64,000 bases of DNA, from assembly GCA_003599415.1 (NCBI GenBank), contig QZKB01000151.1, forward strand, positions 62,001-126,000. Direction: 5' to 3'. The notes beneath the pieces are model-generated. The model did not search any database, was not told the origin of the DNA, and was given only the letters and a program-made list of their open reading frames with translations. The position numbers and the translations under genes were made by a program. The stretch comes from Ignavibacteriales bacterium. Lineage in GTDB: Bacteria > Bacteroidota > Ignavibacteria > Ignavibacteriales > SURF-24. This document shows, one piece after another, positions 41,566 through 51,324 of the stretch (positions are counted from its first letter, which is position 1; each line of letters starts with the position of its first letter).

Positions 41566-44145
41566 ATGAAAAATCTTTTAATTGTTTTTGTGGCAGCAAT
41601 TCAACTTATTGCTTTTGCACAAGATAAAAATGCCTTTCTTAAAGATGATGGTAAGCAGGTAACCATAGGTAATTCATTTATTGAAAGGACTATAAATGTT
41701 GCTTCCGATAAAATCGGCACAACAAAAATAAAAAATAAAGTTTCGGGCAAGGAATATTCTGTTACCTCAGATGAAATTGAATTACAAATAGTCTTTGCGG
41801 GCTTTGGACCCGCATACGGTAAAAACCAGAATGGAGAAAATCCTTCTTCATTAACAATAAAAGATTTTAATTACAACGGTTATGAAAAGAAGGAACTGAA
41901 CGATGGGAGCAAAAGACTGACGCTTAACTTCTCCCGCGAAGATTATCTTTTTAAATTCCGCCTGAGTGTCAACTACGAAATATTTCCCAATGACTTTTAT
42001 ATAAGGAAATGGGTTGAGATTGCCGACAGTTCAGAGGGAATTCATTTTCTTGACAGGGTTAATGTAGAAAATCTTGTATTTGAAGATAAAGATTTTTCAA
42101 ATGGCTCATTCGGTCAGCCGTTGTTTAATAAAGATATTTTTCTTGGAGTTGAGTATCCTGCTGTTGAAACTACAATTGAAGGGGGCAAAATTAAGTCCGG
42201 TTATCTTGTAGCAAGAAAAATTACCCCGAAAAAATTTATTAGCTACAAGTCAGTAATTGGAGTTTCGGAAAATCAAAACAAGCTTTCACAAGCATTCCTT
42301 AAATATGTCGAAAGAATAAAAGTACGCGGTACAAGAGATTTTCTGCTTTACAATTCCTGGTACGACTTCCGCAATAAAGCAATTGCAGAAGGTGAAGAAA
42401 GCATTATGAACGAAAAGAATGTTCTTCATCGTATTGAAACATTTAAAAATATTATGTTGGATAAATATGGAATTACTCTCGATGCATTTGTGCTTGACGA
42501 CGGCTGGGATAATTACAGGAGCATCTGGGAAATTGATACGACTACATTACCTCATAAGTTCAACCCGTTCCTTGAACCATTAAAAGAAATGAAAACATCA
42601 CTCGGTATGTGGGCTTCTCCATTCTGCGGTTATTCAAATAGGGACGTCCGTGTAAAATGGGGAGAGGAACATGGCTATGAGGGTACCGGCGATTTTCTTT
42701 GCTTTGTGGGGAAAAATTATAAAGAGCAGTTCAAAAAGAAAATGGTGGAGTACACAAGAGATTTTCATATCGGTTATTTTAAGTGGGACGGGTTTTTACT
42801 TGCATGCAATGAAACACAGCATGGGCATTTACCCGGGGCATATTCACGCGTTGCTTTGATTGATACTTACATTGAAATGATGAGAGAGGTAAGAAAAATA
42901 AATCCGGATTTGTTTATCAATATTACAATCGGCAGCTGGCTTTCACCATGGTGGTTACAATATGTTGATTGCCTCTGGATGCAGGGTGAGGATTACGCCT
43001 ACGCAGAAGATGTTCCTTCAATGAATCCGCGTGATAAAGCGATTACCTATCGTGATGCAGTTTTGTGGGATGATTTCCAGAATCAGAATCTTGTATTTCC
43101 AATGTCAAGTTTGATGACACACGGAATTATTAAAGGAAGACTGAATTTTCTTGGCGGCAAGGATGAATCACTCCAGTCATTTTCGAATGAAGTGGTTATG
43201 TACTTTATGCGTGGTGTGATGATGTGGGAGCTTTATGTTTCCCCCGATTTGTTATCAGACGGCGAGTGGAATGCAATTGCTTCATCCGTTAAATATTCAA
43301 AGGCGAATAAGGAGGTTCTTGCCAATACAAAAATGATTCTCGGCAATCCTTTAAAGCGTGAAGCATATGGTTATGTTCACTTAACAAAGGAGAAGGGAAT
43401 TGTACTTCTGAGAAATCCTTATGTTGAAGCGAAAGATGTTGAGATTAAGCTGACTGAAAATTTAGGTGAACTTGATCAATCGAAAGAATACTATCTGCGG
43501 GTAGTCTATCCTTATAATTTTATTTATTCAAAACCGGTAAAGGCAAATCAGTCCGTTAAGTTTGATCTTGATAGCTACGAAATGAAAGTGATTGAATTAA
43601 TTCCTGCCGAAAAACTTTCAAAGGATTTGCCGGTCGGTATTCGGTATGAACTTAGCAGTGACGGGAAAGTAACTACATTCAGCGGGAAAGATAATAAGCA
43701 ATCAGTTAAGACCGATAAAAATATTTCCTGGGATAAAAATGAAAACCAGGTAACCGGGAAAACAAAATGTAAAGTGCCGTATAATTATGCCAACTCAAGA
43801 ATTGCAATTCTTTTTGAACCCAAAGAAAAATTGCAGAAGAAAGCAAAACCCGAACTTGAAATTACTGTGAATGGAAAGAAACAGGAATTGCAGATAGAAG
43901 AAGAAAACGGTAAATGGTTCTGGTTCTCTGCTTCCGTTGAAAAAGGAGAGAATAATATTGAGTGGAAGATTACATCAGGTAAATACAAAGACGGTAAAGT
44001 TAATGTCTGGCTTTTTGCAGATGAGGTTTTAGAAGCTAAAGAATTGAGCGCCAATCCATCTAATAAAGAAGTTACTCTTCCAAAGCCATATGATTCGAAT
44101 ATTAAAAAGATTAGCTCAAATATTTATAAAGACATAATTTTATAA
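41566..44145 (+). CDS. Secreted alpha-galactosidase-like (clan GH-D / GH36-like) glycoside hydrolase
   Basis: LLYNSWYDFRN...ITLDAFVLDDGWDNYRSIWEID...HIGYFKWDGFLLACNETQHGHLPG...FINITIGSWLSPWWLQYVDCLWMQGEDY. Confidence 0.7.
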   Translation: MKNLLIVFVAAIQLIAFAQDKNAFLKDDGKQVTIGNSFIERTINVASDKIGTTKIKNKVSGKEYSVTSDEIELQIVFAGFGPAYGKNQNGENPSSLTIKDFNYNGYEKKELNDGSKRLTLNFSREDYLFKFRLSVNYEIFPNDFYIRKWVEIADSSEGIHFLDRVNVENLVFEDKDFSNGSFGQPLFNKDIFLGVEYPAVETTIEGGKIKSGYLVARKITPKKFISYKSVIGVSENQNKLSQAFLKYVERIKVRGTRDFLLYNSWYDFRNKAIAEGEESIMNEKNVLHRIETFKNIMLDKYGITLDAFVLDDGWDNYRSIWEIDTTTLPHKFNPFLEPLKEMKTSLGMWASPFCGYSNRDVRVKWGEEHGYEGTGDFLCFVGKNYKEQFKKKMVEYTRDFHIGYFKWDGFLLACNETQHGHLPGAYSRVALIDTYIEMMREVRKINPDLFINITIGSWLSPWWLQYVDCLWMQGEDYAYAEDVPSMNPRDKAITYRDAVLWDDFQNQNLVFPMSSLMTHGIIKGRLNFLGGKDESLQSFSNEVVMYFMRGVMMWELYVSPDLLSDGEWNAIASSVKYSKANKEVLANTKMILGNPLKREAYGYVHLTKEKGIVLLRNPYVEAKDVEIKLTENLGELDQSKEYYLRVVYPYNFIYSKPVKANQSVKFDLDSYEMKVIELIPAEKLSKDLPVGIRYELSSDGKVTTFSGKDNKQSVKTDKNISWDKNENQVTGKTKCKVPYNYANSRIAILFEPKEKLQKKAKPELEITVNGKKQELQIEEENGKWFWFSASVEKGENNIEWKITSGKYKDGKVNVWLFADEVLEAKELSANPSNKEVTLPKPYDSNIKKISSNIYKDIIL

Positions 44146-44217
44146 AAAATAAATTAACTAGCTTCGTATCGATCAAAGTATCGTTAATACATAAGAAATT
44201 TATATAAGGAATTAAGC

Positions 44218-46026
44218 ATGCATCTGCAGATTATTGACTGGGTTATTGTTGGAGCAACATTAGTAATTTGTTTCTTCCCTGCGCTCTTCTTTGGAAAGCG
44301 CGCAGGTAAAAGCACATCTGAATTTTTTGTCTCCGGAAGATCCGTACCCTGGTGGCTTGCAGGATTGTCTATGGTGGCAACAACATTCAGCAGTGATACA
44401 CCGAATCTTGTTACAGACATAGTAAGGCGTAATGGCGTTGCAGGCAACTGGGTTTGGTGGGCTTTTGTGCTTACCGGTGTGGCAACTGTTTTCTTCTATG
44501 CAAGATTATGGAGACGTTCAAACGTAATGACGGATCTGGAATTTTATGAAATCCGTTACTCGGGAAAAGCAGCAAGCTTTGTCCGCGGTTTCCGTGCAAT
44601 TTACCTGGGATTCTTTTTTAATTGTATTATTATGGCTACTGTAAATTTAGCCGCCTGTAAAATTGCGGCTATACTATTCGGGCTTCAGCCATGGCAGACA
44701 CTTTTATTAGTTGGAACACTTAACGTTATATTTGCAACTCACTCCGGCTTGTGGGGTGTGCTTGTAATAGATATGATTCAGTTCTTTATAAAAATGACAG
44801 CAGTAATTGCTGCGGCATATTTTGCTTTGCAGCTTCCGCAGATTGGCGGATTAACCGGACTTGTAGATAAATTATCTGCTGTTAAAGGTCCTAACGGATT
44901 AAACTTCTTAGATATTCTTCCTGACTTTACAAACAACTGGGATATTGCAATTGCAGTATTTATAATGCCAATAGCCGTACAATGGTGGGCAGTCTGGTAT
45001 CCGGGTGCAGAGCCGGGTGGTGGAAGTTATATTGCCCAGCGAATGCTTGCATCGAAATCGGAGAAGGATTCACTTGGTGCTGTGTTGTTTTTTAATGTTG
45101 CGCATTATGTGCTTCGCCCATGGCCATGGATTTTAGTTGGTCTTTGTTCAATTATTGTCTATCCACAGCTTTCGGATATTCAGAAAGCATTCCCGAATCT
45201 TAATCCGAATTTACTTGGACATGATATTGCTTACCCTGCAATGTTAAAATTTCTTCCGGTTGGATTTATTGGTTTGATGGTTGGTGGTTTAATTGCAGCC
45301 AACTCTTCAACAATTCTAACGCATCTTAACTGGGGCGCTTCATACTTGGTGCATGATCTTTACAGGCGCTTCCTTAAAAAAGATGCTACTGAAAAACATT
45401 ATGTGTTGGCGGGACGTTATTCAACCGTGCTTTTATTCGTTTGCTCTTCTGCTCTTGTGTTTGCATTAAGCAGCGCAAAAGATGCGTTCGATATAATTCT
45501 GCAGATTGGCGCCGGCACCGGTTTATTATATCTTGTTCGTTGGTTCTGGTGGCGCGTAAATGCATGGAGTGAAGTTGTTGCAATGATCAGCTCTTTTATC
45601 GTTTCAATTGTTTTGCTAATCTTAAACAGAAATGGGATATACATAAGCACACACGCGGGTTTATTGATTACTATAGCTTTTACAACTATATGCTGGGTGC
45701 TTACCGCTTACCTTGGTCCGCAGACAGACAAGAAAGTTTTAATTGAATTTTATAAAAAAGTGCGTCCGTTTGGTCCCGGCTGGTCGCACATTAAAGCAGA
45801 AGTTGCTGCAAGCGAAGGTGAGGAAATTAAAATACGGGAAAATATTCCTCTTGCGTTGGTTGGATGGGTAACAGGATGTGCAGTAATCTGGTCAGCCCTG
45901 TTCACGGTTGGTAATTTTTTATATGGCAGATTAAACTATGCCTTTATTCTTCTGGCAGTATTTGTTGTCAGCGGCATTGTTTTAATACGTACCATCAACA
46001 AACTATGGTCAGATAATAACAAATAA
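44218..46026 (+). CDS. Sodium:solute symporter (SSS family)
   Basis: FFGKRAGKSTSEFFVSGRSVPWWLAGLSMVATTFSSDTPNLVTDIVRRNG; many TM segments; SSTILTHLNWGASYLVHDLYRRFLKKDA. Confidence 0.92.
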   Translation: MHLQIIDWVIVGATLVICFFPALFFGKRAGKSTSEFFVSGRSVPWWLAGLSMVATTFSSDTPNLVTDIVRRNGVAGNWVWWAFVLTGVATVFFYARLWRRSNVMTDLEFYEIRYSGKAASFVRGFRAIYLGFFFNCIIMATVNLAACKIAAILFGLQPWQTLLLVGTLNVIFATHSGLWGVLVIDMIQFFIKMTAVIAAAYFALQLPQIGGLTGLVDKLSAVKGPNGLNFLDILPDFTNNWDIAIAVFIMPIAVQWWAVWYPGAEPGGGSYIAQRMLASKSEKDSLGAVLFFNVAHYVLRPWPWILVGLCSIIVYPQLSDIQKAFPNLNPNLLGHDIAYPAMLKFLPVGFIGLMVGGLIAANSSTILTHLNWGASYLVHDLYRRFLKKDATEKHYVLAGRYSTVLLFVCSSALVFALSSAKDAFDIILQIGAGTGLLYLVRWFWWRVNAWSEVVAMISSFIVSIVLLILNRNGIYISTHAGLLITIAFTTICWVLTAYLGPQTDKKVLIEFYKKVRPFGPGWSHIKAEVAASEGEEIKIRENIPLALVGWVTGCAVIWSALFTVGNFLYGRLNYAFILLAVFVVSGIVLIRTINKLWSDNNK

Positions 46027-46053
46027 CATTTCATTATAGGTATATAAATAAAT

Positions 46054-47139
46054 ATGGATCTAAAAATATCTACGCCAGGACGCGTTTGTTTATTCGGAGA
46101 ACACCAGGATTATCTTCAGCTGCCGGTTATTCCATGTGCTATTTCATTAAGAATAGCGATGGATGGTGAAAAAAGAAACGATAATAACGTAAATATAAAT
46201 TTACCGGATATAGATTCTGCGGAATCTTTTGTTCTTAACGGAAAATTGCATTATGAACAGGAACGTGATTACTTTAAAAGTGTTGTTAACGTAATGATAA
46301 AACATGGCTTTTCTTTTTCAAAAGGGTTTGATTGCACAGTAAAAGGAAATATCCCGATCAATTCCGGTACATCAAGTTCCTCTGCGCTGATAGTTACGTG
46401 GGTAAATTTTCTTTCAAGAATGAGCGACCAGACCAAAATACTTTCCGATGAAACAATAGCTAAGTATGCACACGAGGCGGAAGTGCTAGAGTTTAATGAA
46501 CCCGGTGGAATGATGGACCATTACTCAACTGCACTTGGCGGAGTAATTTATTTAAGTTTCCATCCGCAGATTTCAATTGAAAAATTTCCGGATAATCTTA
46601 AAACATTTGTGCTTGGTGATTCGGGTGAACCGAAAGACACAAAGTTCATTTTAGCAAGAGTAAAAAACCAGATTGTAGAAGTTGTTAAAAAATTAAGAGA
46701 AACCCATAAAGATTTTTCTTTGCAAACCGCCACCCTGGATACAATTGAATCTTATTCATCGGAATTAACAGAAGAACAGATTGATCTTCTTAAAGGAACA
46801 ATTATTAATCGTGATATTACTTTTGAAGCGCGTGAAGAACTTCTTAAAGAAAAAATTGATGATGTTTATATCGGAAAACTGCTGAACAAACATCAGGGTA
46901 TTTTAAGGGATACACTTCAGATATCAACACCAAAGATTGACAGAATGATTAAAGCTGCCCTTGAGGCAGGTGCTGTAGGCGCAAAGATAAACGGCTCGGG
47001 TGGTGGCGGATGTATGTTTGCATATGCACCAAACAATCCCGAAGCTGTTGCAAAGGCGATTGAAGAAGCCGGCGGAAAAGCTTTTATTGTTCAACCGGAT
47101 AGCGGAACAAAAGCAGAAAAAATTGAGAAGGCAGCCTGA
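46054..47139 (+). CDS. GHMP-family sugar kinase (galactokinase-like)
   Basis: STPGRVCLFGEHQDYLQLPVIPCAIS; GNIPINSGTSSSSALIVTWVNFL; EPGGMMDHYSTALGG; AKINGSGGGGCMFAYAP. Confidence 0.88.
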   Translation: MDLKISTPGRVCLFGEHQDYLQLPVIPCAISLRIAMDGEKRNDNNVNINLPDIDSAESFVLNGKLHYEQERDYFKSVVNVMIKHGFSFSKGFDCTVKGNIPINSGTSSSSALIVTWVNFLSRMSDQTKILSDETIAKYAHEAEVLEFNEPGGMMDHYSTALGGVIYLSFHPQISIEKFPDNLKTFVLGDSGEPKDTKFILARVKNQIVEVVKKLRETHKDFSLQTATLDTIESYSSELTEEQIDLLKGTIINRDITFEAREELLKEKIDDVYIGKLLNKHQGILRDTLQISTPKIDRMIKAALEAGAVGAKINGSGGGGCMFAYAPNNPEAVAKAIEEAGGKAFIVQPDSGTKAEKIEKAA

Positions 47140-48008
47140 TGGATAAAAACCTTGTAATACTTGCCGGCGGAATTTCATCCCGTATGAAAAAATCTGTTGT
47201 TAGCGAAAGCGATATTGATAAAAAATTAATTAACGATGCGGATGAAAAATCGAAATCAATGATTGGTGTTGGAAATAACTATCGACCGTTCCTGGATTAC
47301 CTTTTATTCAATGCAAACAAAGCGGGATACAAAGACGTAACAATTGTTATCGGTGAAAAAGACAATTCAATTAAAGATTATTACGGCTATAAAAATAGCG
47401 GGAATAAATTTCTTGATCTTGAAATTACTTATGCGGTTCAATTCATTCCTGATGGAAAAGAAAAACCACTTGGTACTGCCGATGCGCTTTACCAGGCGGT
47501 TAAACTAAGAAGCGACTGGAAAGGGAAAAAGTTTTCTGTTTGCAACAGCGATAATCTTTATTCTGTTGAAGCTCTTGATTTGATGTTGAAAACAGAGTAT
47601 AAAAATGCAATGCCGGATTATGATCGTTCAGCGCTCGATTTCGAAGTTGAAAGGATAGAAAAGTTTGCGGTTACAATTAAAGACGATGAAAATTTTCTGC
47701 TTGATATAATTGAAAAGCCTGATGCGGATTCGATTGAAAAAGCAAGAGATACAAATAATGTAATCGGTGTAAGCATGAATCTTTTCAGCTTAGATTATGA
47801 TATGATTTATCATTTCCTTGAAACCGTGCCTTTTAATCCGGTTAGAAATGAAAAAGAATTGCCCGATGCAATTAAGCTTATGCTTAAGGAATATCCCAAA
47901 TCTTTATTCTGCTACCCGTTTGCAGAGCACGTTCCTGATCTTACAAATAAGAGCGACATTATAAAAGTAAAAAAATACCTCGAAGAAAATTTTACAAACA
48001 TTTTATAA
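47139..48008 (+). CDS. Sugar-1-phosphate nucleotidyltransferase-like protein
   Basis: LVILAGGISSRMKKS...YRPFLDYLLFNANKAGYKDVTIVIG...KPLGTADALYQAVKLR...FSVCNSDNLY. TGATG overlap with kinase. Confidence 0.85.
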   Translation: MDKNLVILAGGISSRMKKSVVSESDIDKKLINDADEKSKSMIGVGNNYRPFLDYLLFNANKAGYKDVTIVIGEKDNSIKDYYGYKNSGNKFLDLEITYAVQFIPDGKEKPLGTADALYQAVKLRSDWKGKKFSVCNSDNLYSVEALDLMLKTEYKNAMPDYDRSALDFEVERIEKFAVTIKDDENFLLDIIEKPDADSIEKARDTNNVIGVSMNLFSLDYDMIYHFLETVPFNPVRNEKELPDAIKLMLKEYPKSLFCYPFAEHVPDLTNKSDIIKVKKYLEENFTNIL

Positions 48009-48015
48009 ATCAGCG

Positions 48016-49233
48016 ATGAAGAAAGTAAGTAGAAAAAACAAGATCAGAAGAAATTTAATTCTTCGCGAGCTTGTGGAAAACGGCCAGTTATCCTTAAGCG
48101 AACTGAAAGACAGAACGGGAATAACTCTGCCGGTTGTTTCAGATCTCGTAACCAAACTTAAAAAGGAAGGATTAATTCTTGAAGTAAAGGATAAAGAAAT
48201 TACTTCTGCAGGAAGACCGCCGGTAATTGTTAAGCTGAACGGAAAAGCCGGGTATGTTCTTGGAATCGACTTCGGACGCATCTACACTAATTTTATACTT
48301 GTAGACCTTGAATTAAATATTGTTGCCGAAGTCAGAAAGAAATCCATTCCACTAAGTAATGACATTTCAATAATAGATAAACTTGAATCGGAAATAAATA
48401 AGATACTTGAGCACTCAAAAGTTAAATGGAAAAATATGCTCGGCATTGGTCTTTCAATCCCTGGTATTGTAAGCGGTGAAAAAGGAATTAGTAAGACTTA
48501 TTTAAACTTTGGTGATGTTCCGCTGCGCGAGACTTTAAGAAACAGGTTTAAGCTTCCTGTTCATATTGAACATGACGTTAAAGCGATGACACTTGGCGAG
48601 CTTTGGTTTGGTGAAGCTAAAAAAGCAAAATGTGCATTGTGCTTAAATCTTGGATGGGGCTTAAGCCTTGGTGTTGTAATTGACGGAAGGCTTTATTACG
48701 GCAGCGAAGGCTTTGCCGGGGAGTTCGGACATATTCAAATTAAAACTGACGGACCACTTTGTTATTGCGGAAAACATGGCTGCCTTGAAACGCTTGCCTC
48801 AGGAAAGGCGATTACACAGATTGCCCGTGAGAAAATTGCAAATGGTGCTTCTACAATAATTACCGCAAACGGAGATAAGGAGCTTAATGATATTGATTCC
48901 ACTTCTGTGCTTGAAGCTGCAAGTCAGGGTGATCAGTTCTCAATAGAATTAATTGAAGAAGCGGGAAAGTATCTTGGGCAGGGAATAGGAATCCTTATAA
49001 ATATTTTAAATCCCGATAAAATTATTCTTGGCGGCGGTATTGCAAATGCAGCCCGTTATTTAATTGATTCGATTACAAGCACGGCGCTTAAGCAATCTCT
49101 TGTTCATTTAAATAAGAATGTAAAGTTTGTTCCTTCTGAACTTGGATGGAAAGCCGGCGCACTTGGTGTTGCTATGCTTGCAGCAAGAGATCTTTTTGAA
49201 GTAGAACATCTTAATCCTACCGCTTATGTATGA
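48016..49233 (+). CDS. ROK-family transcriptional regulator (N-terminal HTH)
   Basis: LILRELVENGQLSLSELKDRTGITLPVVSDLVTKLKKEGLI; HIQIKTDGPLCYCGKHGCLETLASGKAI (ROK Zn motif); GGGIANAARYLID. Confidence 0.92.
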   Translation: MKKVSRKNKIRRNLILRELVENGQLSLSELKDRTGITLPVVSDLVTKLKKEGLILEVKDKEITSAGRPPVIVKLNGKAGYVLGIDFGRIYTNFILVDLELNIVAEVRKKSIPLSNDISIIDKLESEINKILEHSKVKWKNMLGIGLSIPGIVSGEKGISKTYLNFGDVPLRETLRNRFKLPVHIEHDVKAMTLGELWFGEAKKAKCALCLNLGWGLSLGVVIDGRLYYGSEGFAGEFGHIQIKTDGPLCYCGKHGCLETLASGKAITQIAREKIANGASTIITANGDKELNDIDSTSVLEAASQGDQFSIELIEEAGKYLGQGIGILINILNPDKIILGGGIANAARYLIDSITSTALKQSLVHLNKNVKFVPSELGWKAGALGVAMLAARDLFEVEHLNPTAYV

Positions 49234-49309
49234 TGAACTATAATTTTGCGATGACATAAATTTCTTGTAATGATTCATATGAAAAAAATAAGAGAAGTTA
49301 AGGAGCAAA

Positions 49310-50362
49310 ATGGATTCGGTTACATTAACAGAAATAAAAAGACAGCAAAAAGGCTGGAAGGAAGCTTTCAAATATTTAGAAACCAAAAGTGAAAATGTAA
49401 AAGTAAAATTTCTTAAGTATAAAAACAGAACCTGGATTTTTACCGGCTGCGGTACTTCACTTTATATCGCACAAACAGCAAGCTATTGCTTTACTAAAAT
49501 AACCGGTATTCAATCAAAAGCTGTTGCTGCTTCAGAAGTTATTATTTCTCCCGAAATAGTTTTTCCAAACGATGAATTTGTTCTTGTACCTATTTCAAGA
49601 TCGGGAACAACGACAGAAATTGTATTAGCCGCAAGAAAATCCGGGAAAGAATTTTCAATACCAACCATTGCAGTTTCATGCACCTCAGAATCTGAACTTG
49701 TTGGTGAATGTGACAATGCAATTACATTTCCGTTCCAAAGAGAAGAAAGTGTTGTAATGACAGGTTCATTCCTTACAATGCTGCTGAGTATAATTTATCT
49801 TGCTTTAGAACTTTCGGAAGACACAAATGAAAAATTGAGAAGTGAACTGACCACATTGCCGGATGGTAGCGAAAAGCTCATGCTTTCAAATGAATTATAC
49901 ATAAAAGAAATAGCTTGCAAACTTGATCTTAATGAATTTGTATTTCTTGGTCAGGGACCGATGTATGGCCTTGCAAATGAAGCTGCACTTAAAATGCAGG
50001 AGATGACAATTTCTGTTGCGCAGGGTTATCATACTTTAGAATACAGGCATGGTCCAAAATCTACCTGTGCAGAAAATACATTTGCCGCTGTTATGTTGTC
50101 GGATAATGGATTTGATCTGGAAGCAAAGTTAATTCCCGAGTTGAAAGACTTTGGCGCTTCAACTTTGGTTTTATATTCTGATACGGAAAGGGAGCATGTT
50201 AATAAAGCAGATTTTAAAATTGAAATTCCCAAAGGTTATTCAGATTTAATGAAACCATTTTTCTATTTACCTCTGCTTCAGCTTCTTGGCTATTACCGTG
50301 CGGTTGCAAAAGGAATAAATCCCGACAGTCCGAAAAACTTAACGCAGGTTGTAAAATTTTAG
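49310..50362 (+). CDS. SIS-domain sugar isomerase/deaminase (AgaS-like)
   Basis: GWKEAFKYLETKSENVKVKFLKYKNRTWIFTGCGTSLYIAQTASYCF...LVPISRSGTTTEIVLAARKS...GQGPMYGLANEAALKMQEMTISVAQGYHTLEYRHGPKS. Confidence 0.85.
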   Translation: MDSVTLTEIKRQQKGWKEAFKYLETKSENVKVKFLKYKNRTWIFTGCGTSLYIAQTASYCFTKITGIQSKAVAASEVIISPEIVFPNDEFVLVPISRSGTTTEIVLAARKSGKEFSIPTIAVSCTSESELVGECDNAITFPFQREESVVMTGSFLTMLLSIIYLALELSEDTNEKLRSELTTLPDGSEKLMLSNELYIKEIACKLDLNEFVFLGQGPMYGLANEAALKMQEMTISVAQGYHTLEYRHGPKSTCAENTFAAVMLSDNGFDLEAKLIPELKDFGASTLVLYSDTEREHVNKADFKIEIPKGYSDLMKPFFYLPLLQLLGYYRAVAKGINPDSPKNLTQVVKF

Positions 50363-50372
50363 GAGAAGTGAA

Positions 50373-51320
50373 GTGAAAAGGTTGGACGTTGTTGTCGTAG
50401 GTGAGCTTAATGTTGATTTGATTTTGCAGGATATCCCTTCTTTCCCTGAGCTTGGCAAAGAAAAGATTGCAGGCAATATGATTCTTACTATGGGGAGCGC
50501 CTCGGCAATTTTCGCATCCAACATTGCAAAGCTTGGGTTGAAAGTTGGCTTTGTTGGTAAACTTGGTAAAGATAGCTTTGCTGATATTGTTCTGGAAGGA
50601 CTTAAAAGCAGAAACGTTGAAACAAATGGTATTCTCCAGGATGAAAAAGTTAAAACGGGAATTACAGTCGCACTTACATTCCCAAATGATTATGCGATGA
50701 TTACTCATATGGGAGCGATGAAAGATTTCAAACTTGAAGATATTGATCTTAGTTATCTTGATAAGGCACGACATTTACATTTTGCTTCATTTTACCTGCA
50801 GCCGGGAATGCGGCCCGGAGTTGCAGAGCTTTTCAGAATTGCAAAACAAAAAGGATTAACAACATCGTTTGATCCGGGCTGGGACCCGGATGAAAAATGG
50901 GGAAGTGATATTCTTGAAGTGCTTGATTATACTGATGTATTTATGCCTAATGAAAATGAAGCAATATTTATTTCCGGGAAGAAAAACATTCAGGATGCGG
51001 CAGAGGAATTGGGTAAGCATTCAAAAGTTGTAATGATTAAGTTGGGAAGCAAGGGCTCTCTTTGCAAAACAGGAAAAGAAACTCTTAAAACAACTGTATT
51101 CAATGTAAATCCGGTTGATACTACCGGAGCAGGTGATAGTTTTAATTCCGGATTTCTTTACGGATATGTAAATGGTAAAGATCTGAAAGCATGTGTTATG
51201 TACGGAAGCGCGTGCGGTGCTATTGCTACAACTAAAATAGGCGGCACTTCTGCATCACCCGATTTTAATGAAATGCAAAAATTTCTTGCCGGTCACACCG
51301 AAAACATCTTCTCAAACTGA
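50373..51320 (+). CDS. PfkB-family carbohydrate kinase (GTG start)
   Basis: VVVGELNVDLILQDIPSFPELGKEKIA...VGKLGKDSFADIVLEGLK...NPVDTTGAGDSFNSGFLYGYVNG. SD AGGAGAAG. Confidence 0.93.
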   Translation: MKRLDVVVVGELNVDLILQDIPSFPELGKEKIAGNMILTMGSASAIFASNIAKLGLKVGFVGKLGKDSFADIVLEGLKSRNVETNGILQDEKVKTGITVALTFPNDYAMITHMGAMKDFKLEDIDLSYLDKARHLHFASFYLQPGMRPGVAELFRIAKQKGLTTSFDPGWDPDEKWGSDILEVLDYTDVFMPNENEAIFISGKKNIQDAAEELGKHSKVVMIKLGSKGSLCKTGKETLKTTVFNVNPVDTTGAGDSFNSGFLYGYVNGKDLKACVMYGSACGAIATTKIGGTSASPDFNEMQKFLAGHTENIFSN

Positions 51321-51324
51321 GCTG

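Noticed and set aside
49108-50774. Minus-strand ORFs of 60-186 aa over the ROK-SIS-PfkB genes
   Set aside because: Antisense to strongly supported enzymes; no motifs or ribosome-binding sites.
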